Source: Coleophoma eucalyptorum
Lineage: Eukaryota > Ascomycota > Leotiomycetes > Helotiales > Dermateaceae
Direction: 5' to 3'
Length of the DNA: 64,000 bases
NCBI GenBank assembly: GCA_026120035.1
Contig: JALRME010000008.1
Location: 372,001-436,000, forward strand
The notes below the pieces were generated by a model that saw nothing but the letters and a program-made list of their open reading frames with translations, was not told where the DNA came from and did not search any database. A program made the translations under genes and the position numbers. Below, piece by piece: positions 23,784-34,721 of the stretch (the stretch's first letter is position 1; every line of letters begins with the position of its first letter).

Positions 23784-24699
23784 CGTTGTAGATTGACCGG
23801 AGATGCAAAAGAGTTACAGTAGAGAAAAGAAGTTGTAGAGAGGAGATGTCGGATCAAAATTCTGCCACGATGTTAATTTATAACCCGTCATGGCGTGAAG
23901 AAATTGCCAACTTGATATCATTTCTCTAGGGATCCGATATGGACAAGCCAGAATTTCCCTTTAAAAAATTGGCTTGTACAGCTCTGTACGAAGCGCAAAG
24001 TCATTGCCAAATGATGAGAAAGGTAATAGTTGATGTTGCGTTTCCTTACCAAGGCTTTGACCCTTGACATCGAATCAGACAATCCTTGCATCTTGGCAAC
24101 ATGACTTCGGCGGACGATTCCTAACGCCGATGATATCTATGTCAACCCGACAGCTTGATTTTCTGCACAACAAGCGATCGGCAATTACAACTAGCTTGGT
24201 TCTTCTTCGGCACCTTGTGTCTTGACTCAGTCCGTGATTCTGCTTTCCTCGGTAAATCTGCGTCCTACCGGGACCCCGGAATGGCGCGTCACACCACAGG
24301 CACAGGATGTGGAAGTAGCGTGCGCATTAGAATTGAAAGTTTCGTCCCGCTTCTTTCCCTGCCTTGCCTTTGTCGGCAATTGGCGAGAGCAGCCAGAGGC
24401 TCCTCCGTGTCCAGAAGTGCGTATCCACTTCAGTGGAGCATGAAATGGCGATAGCGTTTAAGGAATAAGGCCATTCTAGTTGTCAATGAGAACCTTCAAA
24501 GAGTATCGGCCGAAAGATAGATGGGAAAGGCTGGCATGCATAAGTATTACTGGGATGACCCCTGTCCCTATCTGGCCATTACCTAGCCATCATTGCATTT
24601 CGTCCCAGCTTCTTTCGTCCACCCTCCTCCTCAACGAGGCCCAACGGCACACATCCATGCCTTTGGTGATGCCGCCTGAGTGTGCCTCAAAATATCGAA
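23784..24699. other. Intergenic, no gene seen
   Basis: Promoter of the propeller gene on the left. Open frames at 24,155-24,454 overlap in two frames and look like chance. Confidence 0.4.
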
Positions 24700-24705
24700 G
24701 ACGAA

Positions 24706-24792
24706 GGAGTCGAGGGAAGGTTGTTCTGATCACTGGTATCGGTATTGAGCCTGCACGTGCACTGCTCCAGACCGGTACCACCTTGTACCTCT
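24706..24792 (+). pseudogene. Remnant of SDR N-terminus
   Basis: The frame reads RSRGKVVLITG, then GIGIEPARALLQTGTTLYL. This resembles the cofactor-binding start of retinol-dehydrogenase-like SDRs (GKVxLITG...GIGxExAxAL) with the usual bases between ITG and GIG shortened. No continuing domain follows. Confidence 0.45.
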
Positions 24793-25608
24793 CTACTCCG
24801 TTACAGCTCTCTACCTTTGCATGGCACTGTCACTCCTATAGCCCTCATCCGAGTAAAGGAGAGTTCTAAAACCATCTAGAATGTTCTTAAGCGACGTTAG
24901 GACACTTGCTGAATACTGAAGGGACGAGAGAAGAATATTGTCATGAGTAGGAGGCTTTGAGAGGAGTCGTACTCGCGTACTAAGTATAAGACGAATAGGT
25001 TTAATACACCACTTCTTGATATATGTGCAGTTTAAGGCAATGGCTAGGACTGGAAAGCATAAGTGCTGTGGTCCGTAAGGCCGTAGAGAAGTTGGATGTT
25101 TCTCTGCTAATGCCGTTTAAGTCCGCGGATTGTCGACCTTGAATGTCAGCAAAGCAGAATCTTAAACTTCTTGGCAGTGACATCAGATGAGCCGGCTACC
25201 AAATGAAGCAGTCCCACAAGCCATAATACTGACTGGGCATCGGCTGTTTGTCTCTGTGTTGCCGTTGTGAGTATCAACGCTGCCCATTGTATAGAAAATT
25301 AAAGCCGTTGATCAATAGCTGGAAATGAAACACCCGTAGTGGCAACATTGGAAAGAATGCCTCAGCAAGCAGAGGTACGTTTTGAGGCGTTTGCCCGCTC
25401 GGCATCCATCATAACTATCAGGGACCGTCACCCTTATTTTAGGGTATGCAGCCAGCTGACGCCAAGCCGCCAAGCTCTCGTCATTGACAATGAGCCGTGA
25501 GTCGGCCGAGATCTCTTCCCATCCATTAGACACGACTGAAAATAGCATACGATAAGTTACGAAGATTCTTGCTTATGAACACATCTTCCGGAAGAAGCGA
25601 AAAGCAGG
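24793..25608. other. Sequence between SDR remnants, no coding seen
   Basis: Where the middle of a short-chain dehydrogenase would be expected, no NAG or YxxxK motif is visible on either strand. Stops occur in all forward frames. Confidence 0.4.
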
Positions 25609-25866
25609 ATGGCGAAAGATGAGTTTCTCAAGAACATTTTCAAGTCACCTCAACAAGGCGCTGCGACGACCGTGTGGGCTGCCATTGCGAAGGCACTGGA
25701 GGGAGTCGGAGGGAAGTATTTGGAGGAATGCCAGATTTCAAAACCGTGGACGGAAGCTGATGGGCCGTGGGGTTCGGGATACGCCACCTGGGCTTATGAT
25801 GATGAGAAGGAGGGAAGATTATGGAAGAGGTCTTTAGAGTTAGTTGGTTTGAAGGACAATGCTTGA
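25609..25866 (+). pseudogene. C-terminal fragment of RDH-like short-chain dehydrogenase
   Basis: An 85-codon open frame reads KSPQQGAATTVWAAIAKAL, then GGKYLEECQISKP and GYATWAYDDEKEGRLW, which is the standard C-terminus of fungal retinol-dehydrogenase/WWOX-like SDRs. The Rossmann fold and active site are missing upstream, so it cannot be a working enzyme by itself. Together with the piece at 24,706 it suggests one decayed gene of about 1.2 kb. Confidence 0.75.
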
Positions 25867-26406
25867 ACTTGTAGAACTGACTGAAATGTACTTCTTTACA
25901 AGACAATCAATTTCAGCATGCTCTGAGTGTAGCCCTAGGCGAGAAGAATGAAACCTCCTAACTTTTGATACGGTAGCTACAAGATTACAGTGCGACTTGA
26001 CCGTAGTCTGGGAGCGTAAGTGGACTTTTAACTAAACGAGAAGCCTTCTGATCGATTTGTCTATATCGCAGATGAGTCTTACTAATACTTCTCTATGTAT
26101 TTATCAATCTACGTAATCCGTAATAGAGGATGATAATAGTAATTTTGAAGGGCCTGTTTTCCAGCAACGTTGTCTGTGCAACATGCCGCAAATAATGCGG
26201 CACTAACAAAAGTTTCGCTAAAGACAGTTTACTGCATCACACTAGATCTCCGATTTCAATATACTTTTAAAGGAAGTTTCAGCTTTTTGGTTATATATTT
26301 TCTCAATATGACCGTAGAAAATGATATAGATGGTACCCTGCTACTTCTTTCCTTTGGTGAATTGCTCGTGAATCTGATATGGCTACAAAGAAGTTAATAA
26401 GAGAAA
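25867..26406. other. Intergenic, no gene seen
   Basis: AT-rich; 3' side of the aldo-keto reductase. Nothing recognised. Confidence 0.4.
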
Positions 26407-27748
26407 TTAAAATTCTTGGTGGTCAGGGATTGATTTGCATACTGCAGGCTTTGGTGGAGCATCAATCCATGCCGCCATCTGATATTGTTGGTTGTTTGCG
26501 GGTGTGACACTAAGATCATACCTTCCATCCCCATCAAAATTGTACAAAAAACTCATTGGGAAGAGCGGGTTGAAATCCGCCGAGTCTTGGATTTCATAGA
26601 CTTCCTCTTTTGATAGCTTAACTTTCAATGCATCGGACATTGAGAGTACGTGTTGGACGGTCTGTACACCTACAATGGGAAAGACGTACGTAGATTGATG
26701 GAAGAGATATGCCAGTGCCTGTGCACAAATTAGTATTTGTTTATTGCGTGATGAAGTGATGTGGGCGTGATACTATAGCTTGAATTGTCGTGTCGTGCGC
26801 TGTAGCTACTTTCTCCAGAGCTTCAGAGACCTTGATGTCATTCTCATTTGTGCCATAACCTTTATGGGCATCTGGGTCATTTTCTCGTTGCTTCCTCTGC
26901 TCCGCAGACATTAATTGCCCGCCACTAAGCGCAGCCCAAGGTACAATCGCCATACCCTGGTCTTCACACATGGGAATGATTTCAGCCTCCATATCTCTGT
27001 AGGCAGCATTCCAGCGGCCTTGATATATGGAGAATGGAGTAAGCCCGTTCTGACGGGCAACTATATGCGAGGTTACTTCGAATCCAAATACAGACTTTTC
27101 TCCTCCGGGAACTTACATGCATTTGCTTTAACAACAACCCACGCAGGAGTGTCTGATACACCAAGGTATAAAACTTGCCTACTCATGACATAAGAGTGTA
27201 GGTGAATCATCACCTCTTCCACAGACGTGGCAAAGTCCCACCTGAAGTCCGTAACAATCAGCTCTCGTACAGATATCACATTCTAGACCGCAAACTGACC
27301 AATGCACATAGAGAATATCAATATAATCCGTCCTGAGCTTCTTGAAACTGTCCCTGACAGAAACAAGCATGCTCTTGGCGGAATTCCCCGTGTAGTTCGT
27401 TTGCAGCGGCAGTCTCTGTCGATCATAGGCTTTATAACCGGCCGAATACTTTGTCGCAACGACTATCTGATCACGAATCTCCCTTTTTTCCATCCATTCA
27501 CCAATCAATCTCTCCGAGTCCTCGGAATTGTATGTGTTAGACGTGTCGATGAAATTGCCTCCTTGGGCAAAATATGCATCGAGAAGGCTGAAGGGGTCTT
27601 CGTTCTTCCCGAACACATCGCTCCACGAGCTGCCGATACTAATTCCCCCTAGAGCGATGGGTGAGACTTTCACTCCAGCGGTGGGAGATAAGATCCGATG
27701 ATAACCAAGGAGAGAGGATGGTTTTGGTGGTGATTCAAATATAGACAT
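26407..27748 (-). CDS. Aldo-keto reductase, aryl-alcohol dehydrogenase / norsolorinic-acid-reductase-like
   Basis: Four exons (27748-27300, 27241-27117, 27060-26774, 26718-26407) join in frame to 390 residues. The AKR tetrad is visible: Asp and Tyr in DTSNTYNSEDSE, Lys in VVATKYS, His in ILYVHWWD. The barrel continues with YLGVSDTPAWVV, FSIYQGRWN and IVPWAALSGGQL, and the NADP-binding end with VFPIVGVQTV. This is the AKR9/AAD group, which reduces aromatic aldehydes or polyketide-type ketones with NADPH in the cytosol. It lies next to the HD-domain gene, with no clear pathway partner. Confidence 0.93.
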
Positions 27749-28868
27749 CGTGACAAGATTTTCGAATGCATGAAACCGTGAAAATGTGTCGTGTGTGTAT
27801 ATCTACCGTATAGAAGATAGATGGTCAGTTGAATACGAAGTTCAGGATATCGAAAGATTCATTCAGGCTCATGGCTTCTATAGACGCTAAGACGTGAAAG
27901 ATGCGCACGGAATGCGTCGATCCTCAAAGCCTCGTCAGGATAAGCAGGTTGCATTAGCGAAAGGGACTACGAAACTTTCATATTAACAATTTGTATGCAT
28001 TCGTCCATGCACTCGCGTCCAAAACCAATTGGCCCATAAATGAACAAGAAAAAAACTGCTTTCTTCTTCTGCTGCACTCTCTTCTCTTTTATAATCTGCT
28101 TGGCAGGATGGATCCAATAGTAGCTCAACCGGCTGCGCATGGTGCCGAGACACACTTTGGTCTAAAATGTAGAATAGCACGAAAATATTATCTACCAATA
28201 TCAAGATTAGATCCCCCTCCATGATAAAGAGCTATGATAGAAATAAACCTCAGGTTACTAGTACTGTTGGAAAAGTTGCTTTGGAGGCCAAAGGATGATC
28301 TAGTCAGAGGATGTACACAAAATAACCCTAGGACATCACTGGTTTTATTTATTATACGCTATCCGTTTCTTTCCATCGGGGAATCTATTTTCGGGATGTT
28401 GAAGCTTTATAGAGCATCAAAAATTAACTTTATTTAAAAGGCAGTTTAAATGTACTTTGCTCCTGCATGTACATTGACTATTAATCACATCACATCCGGC
28501 TTCTCCGATTTTGCGCAATTTTTAACTGGTCGCCCTAAGGTACCCAACTGGGAATACTCAGTAGCCCTGAGATTGGATAACCTGCAGTTCAACTTATGTC
28601 GGCCTATGCGATGTCCCGGTATTATAACTTGGACGGTAAGGGAAATATCCTTAGGGAGAATGCACCTCGGTACAATAAGTTGTCTTGAAATATCTTAGTG
28701 CTTTATGTGACGATCTGCCGCCGTGCGGAGATGCCAACCATCGTCCGCTGTGAGACTAAAATTGCATCATGTCCTGCGTAGTCAGCTTAAAGGTTATGCG
28801 TTAGGCTAAAACTAGGGTTTTCGCGAAATCTAGCAACTTGAGCTGTTTGGACTCCTAAGAAGCATCTC
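27749..28868. other. Intergenic, AT-rich
   Basis: Promoter of the aldo-keto reductase on the left. Short open frames at 27,967-28,700 lack recognisable domains. Confidence 0.4.
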
Positions 28869-29043
28869 CTGTGATTTACGGAATTACACAGCATTTTCCT
28901 GTGAGCTACGGAGGTACGCGACATCCTACTGTGAGCTACGGAGGTACGCGATGTTCCCTTGTGGGCCACGGAAGTACCGCATCTTCCACTGAGCCCGCGG
29001 AAGTATAGTGACTTTCTGCGAGCTACGGAAGTACACTGTATAT
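28869..29043. repeat. 30-bp imperfect tandem repeat, six units
   Basis: Units start near 28869, 28899, 28929, 28959, 28988 and 29016 with the core CTGTGAGCTACGGAGGTAC. Units 2 and 3 are almost identical; units 1 and 4-6 have diverged. The array lies about 175 bp upstream of the HD-domain gene. Because 30 is divisible by three, the minus strand reads as a short 10-residue peptide repeat (RTSVAH), but there is no gene around it. Confidence 0.9.
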
Positions 29044-29217
29044 CCGGAAAGCCGTTTCGTCGCCATCCGTATTTGGTATTTAAAGTACACTGTAAAGCAC
29101 TTCGGAGGATGATGGTACTAAATCGGATCCAGGATTTACAAGTTATTCATCTTCCAAGCAATTCAAATTCGTACCTCTTACACTATTTTTTATTCCAACA
29201 TACCTCCACTCGCGAAA

Positions 29218-29901
29218 ATGGCTACCTTTCCGACCCGAGTTCTAGCCGGAGTTACTGTTCCAGACACACCCCTTATCACTAAGGCTCTGGATTTTGCTCG
29301 CCAGCATATCAGCGAGGTCGCCTACAACCACGTCGTGAGGTCCTGGTTATTTGGACAAGTTGTTGGCGACCAAATTCCCACTCTGAAAGATCGCGATGTT
29401 GAAGTTCATGCAGTCAGCGCCATTCTCCATGATCTCGGCTGGGCCACAGCGCCTGAATTGATCTCTAGCGACAAGAGATTCGAGGTTGATGGCGCAAATG
29501 CAGCTCGAGAATTTCTTGCTCGTGAAGCGGTTCACGAACAATGGGACAATCACAGGATTCAGCTAGTGTGGGACTCAATTGCGCTACACACCACGACCTC
29601 CATTGCGGCCCACAAGGAAGTTGAAGTTCAAGCTTGCATGATGGGTATCACGTGTGATTTTCTAGGCCCGGAAAAAGCGTTTGGTAGTTTGATTGGGCGT
29701 GGAGCATGGGAGGAGATTTCAAAGGCGTATCCTCGATCAGGCTTTAAGGGTGAAGTGCAGGAAATTCTATGTGGGCTTTGCAAAACAAAACCGGAAACAA
29801 CATATGACAACTTTGTCGCTGACTTTGGGGAGGCTTTTGTCGAGGGTTATAGCAAGGAAGGAAAAACAGCACTTACTTTAATTATGGAAACTGAAGACTG
29901 A
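29218..29901 (+). CDS. HD-domain protein, cyanamide-hydratase-like
   Basis: Intron-free, 227 residues. HD-superfamily metal ligands: His in YNHVVRSWLFG (about 38), the HD pair in ILHDLGWAT (about 71-72), and later histidines in WDNHRIQLVWDSIALHTT. The arrangement matches fungal HD proteins related to cyanamide hydratase (cyanamide to urea), but similar genes with unknown substrates are common, so the specific reaction is not proved. No signal peptide. A 30-bp tandem repeat lies in the upstream region. Confidence 0.85.
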   Translation: MATFPTRVLAGVTVPDTPLITKALDFARQHISEVAYNHVVRSWLFGQVVGDQIPTLKDRDVEVHAVSAILHDLGWATAPELISSDKRFEVDGANAAREFLAREAVHEQWDNHRIQLVWDSIALHTTTSIAAHKEVEVQACMMGITCDFLGPEKAFGSLIGRGAWEEISKAYPRSGFKGEVQEILCGLCKTKPETTYDNFVADFGEAFVEGYSKEGKTALTLIMETED

Positions 29902-30514
29902 GAAACGTTATTCTAGCCTCATTGTCTCTGCCAACTAGTCGCTGCTAGGAGCAAGGAACTATGACTAGCTTATTTGCAATGAATATCTTTTATCCTATTG
30001 CAGGACATATCCGATAAAACCGGGTTGGTTGGTTCTCAGGGCAGCCTTTTGTTCAACTGCTAAGTCGTAACTTTGCTATAATTCTGCATTTCTTCCAACC
30101 GGCGCTTCGACACAAGGAGCAAAGTCACCTATATACGGCTAGATATACAAGGGAGTTTTACATATCATGCTAACCCAAGGGTGATGCGTTGAAGTTTTAG
30201 TAGCCAATAACGTCAAAGGGGAGGAAGCTGCACCAGGAGTATACATCCAGGTATTGGCTGCCATTTTTTGTGTGCCGCTAAGATGCTGAATAAGAATACC
30301 ACTATATCTCCACATCAGAGTCTCTTGGGCCTGCATAATCTGAAAGAGTTGATTCCGCGCTTATGGGCTGATCTTTTGTCCATATTATGTATTACTTCAG
30401 GTAATTTAGAATGAGTCTTGTCTCTTCTAATAGTATATGTATTTTGAATTCATGACTAGATAAAGATATACTTCCTTCTATTTCTTTGCATGTAAGACTT
30501 TAGCTACATGAGAT
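29902..30514. other. Intergenic between convergent genes
   Basis: 3' regions of the HD gene and of the TPR NLR. No coding signal recognised. Confidence 0.4.
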
Positions 30515-30688
30515 TTACGCCTTGAGGTATCGCTCAAGGTCTGCTCTACTGACTAAAGTCGACAGTACTCCTTCCCTAAAATTCTTTCCTTCTAACTCCA
30601 ACGTCTCTCGATACGTAGCATTAACCTTCGTATACTTCCCCTGGAGTCCAAATTCTCGCGCAAGATTGTTCATACTAGTTCAGCGTCT
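30515..30688 (-). pseudogene. Decayed TPR tail downstream of the NLR stop
   Basis: After the stop, the same frame carries TAA, two Arg codons, TGA, and then TSMNNLAREFGLQGKYTK and VNATYRETLELEG, ending with LERYLKA and TAA at 30517-30515. By comparison with intact units, about 30 bp are missing at the break. Confidence 0.85.
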
Positions 30689-33600
30689 TTAAGCTAACAT
30701 CTCTTGGCGCAGAGACTCGGCCTCGGCGTACTTCCCCTGATCTATAAGTAATTCGGCGAGGTTGTTCATACTTGTTAATGTATTAGGGTGCTCTCTACCT
30801 AACACCTTCTGTACTAAAGCTAACGTCTCCCGCTGTAGAGACTCAGCCTCGGCGTACTTCCCCTGATCTCCAAGTACCATAGCAAGGTTGTTCATACTTG
30901 TTAACGTATCAGGGTGCTCTCTACCTAAAACCTTCTGTCTTAAAAGTACCGTCTCTTGGTGTAGAGACTCGGCCTCGGCGTCCTTCTCCTGACCGCTAAG
31001 TGCTCCGGCGAGGTTGTTCATACTTGTTAACGTATTGGGGTGCTCTCTACCTAACACCTTCTGTACTAAAGCTAACGTCTCCCGCTGTAGATACTCGGCC
31101 TCGGCGTACTCCATCTGATTGCTAAGTGCTTCAGCGAGGTTGCTCATACTTGTTAACGTATTAGGGTGCTCTCTACCTAACACCTTCTGTCTTAAAGATA
31201 ACGTCTCTTGGTATAGAGACTCGGCCTTGGCGTACTTCCCCTGATAGCTAAGTGCTCCGGCGAGGTTGTTCATACTTATTAACGTATCAGGGTGATCTCT
31301 ACCTGACACCTTCTGCCTTAAAAGTAACGTCTCTTGGTGTAGAGACTCGGCCTCGGCGTACTTCCCCTGATCTCCAAGTACCAAAGCGAGGTTGTTCATA
31401 CTTGTTAACGTATTAGGGTGCTCTCTACCTAACACCTTCTGTACTAAAGCTAACGTCTCTTGGTATAGAGACTCGGCCTCGGCGTACTTCCCCTGATAGC
31501 TAAGTGCTGCGGCGAGGTCGTTCATACTTGTTAACGTATCAGGGTTCTCTCTACCTAACACATCCTTTCTTTGATCTAATATTCGTTGATGAGTTTCTCC
31601 TGCTGCACTGTACTGCCCAATACTAGTCTGGCAGTAACCGATTTTTTCAAGCAAGTTTATTTTTTCCACATCTACAATATTAAGCGAATCAACAATTTGA
31701 AGTCCGTGAGGTATATATGCAGTCCATTTCTCTCTGTCCTGGTGGTCACCATATGGAATAATGTCGAGCAATCTCCTTAGCGTTATTTCTGTCCAGATCG
31801 GTAATATATTCTCTTTTCTTAACCACTCCTTAGTTACTAAGTGGACAAGTCTGTGCATACTGTACAACCTATTGTCCGTCTGTCTATTGAGGAAGCCAAA
31901 GCCCACTAGCATACCAAGTGCCTTTGTTCTTTGTAAAAGAGGTAATGTCGGCAATAGATCCCAAGGGATATCTTGCTCTTTGATACAGGCAATAAATCTT
32001 AGATAGTCTGCGGCAGATTCATTGTCACATTGAATTTGCCGAAATGAAATAAGCCATGTAGTTGCGATCGGGCTTTTTATCTCCGAGTATCTTGCTGGAT
32101 CCTGGAAATCTTCTTCTAGAAGCGTGATCGCGTTCTCGCTGCTCTCCTTATAAATTTTCAAGTACTCTGAAACTGTTGTAGTCTGAGATTTCATAAATGC
32201 GGATGCCTGCATGATTGCAAGTGGCAGATAAACGAGAAGGGTTAATAGCTCGGTTATACTCTCTTCGTTGTCTAGTAAAGCATTCTCTAGAATGCTTCCC
32301 TGAAGAAGGTTTCTGGACTCTGATAAACTCATCTCGTTGACCTTGATCACGTCTGAGACAGCATATTGGGTTGCAGCATAGTGATCTCGGGTTGTAAAAA
32401 GGATTCCTCCTAGCATGCTAAATGGAAGATACTGCGATAGTAGGGGCGATGCGCTCTCTTGCCCATTACTATTAAACAATTTGTAATCATCCGCGTTGTC
32501 GATAATTAAGAGCCATTTCCCTGCGCTATCCTGAGAGAGCCGCTCTTTCACTAGTTTCTTGAAATCGGCGTTGTCGTCATCCAGCCCAGGTATCTGAAGC
32601 GCTTTTCCAATCTTGTGGTAAGAAACTTCAAACATTGTTGCATCACTCGCCTGGACCCAGAAGACAGAATGGTCCAAGGATCTATGTTGAAGCTGGAAGG
32701 CAAACTCTAGAGCAATTTGAGTCTTTCCTACTCCACCAAGGCCATCTAATGCAGCTCGTTGGCAACTTTGTTCTGCATTATCTGCGAGGAAGATATCGAT
32801 TAAGCGGTCGAGTTGCGATTGACGACCGACAAAATTCTTGTTGCGTCCAAAAGGGAGTACCTGGAGAGATTGAAGGTGTCCTAGTTCAATATTAGCTATA
32901 CTCTGATAGATGAGTGTTCAGCAAAGTGTTGAGATTAGGGAGATTACAAAAAATATACTGTGGAGAATAAAAGTGTACTCCCAATACCGGTAATAATTAG
33001 AGATCATTAAGACTATATGACTGACCTTTAGAAATTCGAGAATGCGAAGCCAGATTGTTAATGATTGTTTGGTGCGCCTTTGCAAAATCCGGAAGAATTT
33101 GTTCTAGAAGATTATCCTGCGACGGCAATCCATTACCATAATTTAAACTGTCGTGTAATCGCTTGACGTAGGAGCTATAAACCTCTGAAAACGTTTTGAT
33201 TTTCGCACTGTGCTCTATGTATAGCCTTTGTAGCAATTTGAAAAAGAGTTTCTGCAGAGATTGATATACAGTCGTGCCTGTCTTTAATTCAATGTAAACA
33301 TCGGTCCTATTTTCAAGGCCAGGGAGGCTCTGAAATGCCCCAGGGTGTCCATTTAGGACGAGGGGAATAATATCGTTGTTTCCCCTGTTTTCTGTAGCTG
33401 TAGCTTGCTGTCGTATTCTGAGAAAGGCTAATTCTGTTAAGACATGATGAAACCCGTCCTTCCTAGAGTACGTATCCACAAGCTTCTCTATATCAGAGTA
33501 GATTTTCTGGGGTTGTTTGCGCTCTTTTAGTGCTTGGGTATATGTATCTTCTATGTCTGGAAGATAGTCCTGTAGGCCTGGATCTGCATTGCAGGTGTCA

Positions 33601-34192
33601 TAATAGATCTTCAACACCTCCGAGCAACACAATATAACCTTATTGGCACTTTTGCGATGCTTGGGCAAGATGTTGAATTGATTCCATACTATATTGTGAG
33701 CTGGATTCTCGTCTTCATCTCGATATGGTCTGACCCCTGCTCTGTCTCCAACTGGACCCTGGTCAGAATACACACGACAGTGAACCCGTTCCAACCATGT
33801 TATTAGTTGCTTTACAAGTTTTTCGTCCGCCTGTCCGATCTCGTTGTCGTGTGCATAGATAAGAAACACTGTAAAGGAGTCCTCTTGGTTGAAAAGATCC
33901 AATTGTGATATTTTATCCAAAGTTTCGTGAAAAAGAGCCGTTGTCACTATATTTATTAGTTATAACGCGGTCTATGGTAATATAGAGGTTCTTAATACAA
34001 TTTTCAAGTTCTTTTTCATGTCCTGTTCGTGATAAAGTTAGCATATCGAAGTTACAGCTGTTCAGGGGAAATATGTATATAGCAAAGTATACAGAAAAGC
34101 TAAGACTTCTAACCTTTTTTAGCAGCATTATGCATCTCCAAACTAGGTGATGAACTAAGGCCAGGTACGTTTTCCCGGGTAGTAGATGCCAT
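30689..34192 (-). CDS. NLR/STAND protein: TIR/SEFIR-like N-terminus - NB-ARC - TPR repeats
   Basis: Three exons (34192-34114, 33946-33026, 32895-30689) join in frame to 1068 residues. The N-terminal domain starts FTVFLIYAHDNE, then LVKQLITWLERVHCRVYSDQ and SANKVILCCSEVL, the strand-helix pattern of TIR/SEFIR domains. NB-ARC follows with FVGRQ, P-loop GLGGVGKT (about 387-394), WLLIIDNADD and the GILFTTRD sensor. The C-terminus has seven full 42-residue TPR units and a truncated eighth (GKYAEAESL...LGREHPNTLTSMNNLA). By family it is a cytosolic immune or incompatibility receptor. The array ends abruptly at LA-stop, with TPR-like sequence beyond. The TIR/SEFIR assignment is by pattern only. Confidence 0.88.
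30715..31570 (-). repeat. TPR-coding tandem repeat, 126-bp units
   Basis: Seven full units and one partial. Units alternate between an ALVQ...HPNT type and an LLRQ...HPDT type, so similarity is strongest at 252-bp spacing. Many units share identical DNA such as TTGTTCATACTTGTTAACG on the plus strand. Confidence 0.9.
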
Positions 34193-34721
34193 TATAGCTG
34201 GAAAGTCTCGAAGAGAATTCGTACAAAGATGTTAGCAAGAGATAATTCTTGCGTAGGACCCTAGTAAGGCTGAACAACAGGCTGTGACAGAAGAATCAGT
34301 TTTCAGGCTGTGCAAATGTCCAGTGCTCCATGGGCCCTTGGCGCCTAGATGGGTAGTGAAGAGGGCGAGCAATGTGTAGGCGTCGAAATGATGTTATATG
34401 TTCAGGAGAGAAGAAAGATTACAGCGACAGCCTCTGGCGGCTGAGATTCCATTTTTAGGAAAAAACAGCTTTGCGACTGCTGAGGTTCATAAACAAGCGA
34501 ATCTGTAAACACGAATCAAAGATTAGTGCAGTGTGAGACATTTGTAAGCTCAGCGCTTATACGGTGGCTTATATCTCCATATCTGATTGGCACATTAGTT
34601 TACCTTTTGAAGGTAGGCAAACTCACGTTGCTATAAAGTACTGTAGTCTATAAACATTTGTATAAGTGTGCCGCTGGCAAGGGAAAGCAAAGTAGTGTTC
34701 AATTTAAACTTGCCCACTTGA
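34193..34721. other. Intergenic, no gene seen
   Basis: Promoter of the TPR NLR and 3' region of the transcription factor gene. Nothing recognised. Confidence 0.4.

Noticed and set aside
28787..28969. Minus-strand frame with a 10-residue peptide repeat (RTSVAH)
   Set aside because: Produced by a 30-bp tandem repeat divisible by three; no start, no neighbours in frame, no signal peptide.
28869..29043. CRISPR-like array
   Set aside because: Units are contiguous without unique spacers and the genome is fungal; it is a simple tandem repeat.
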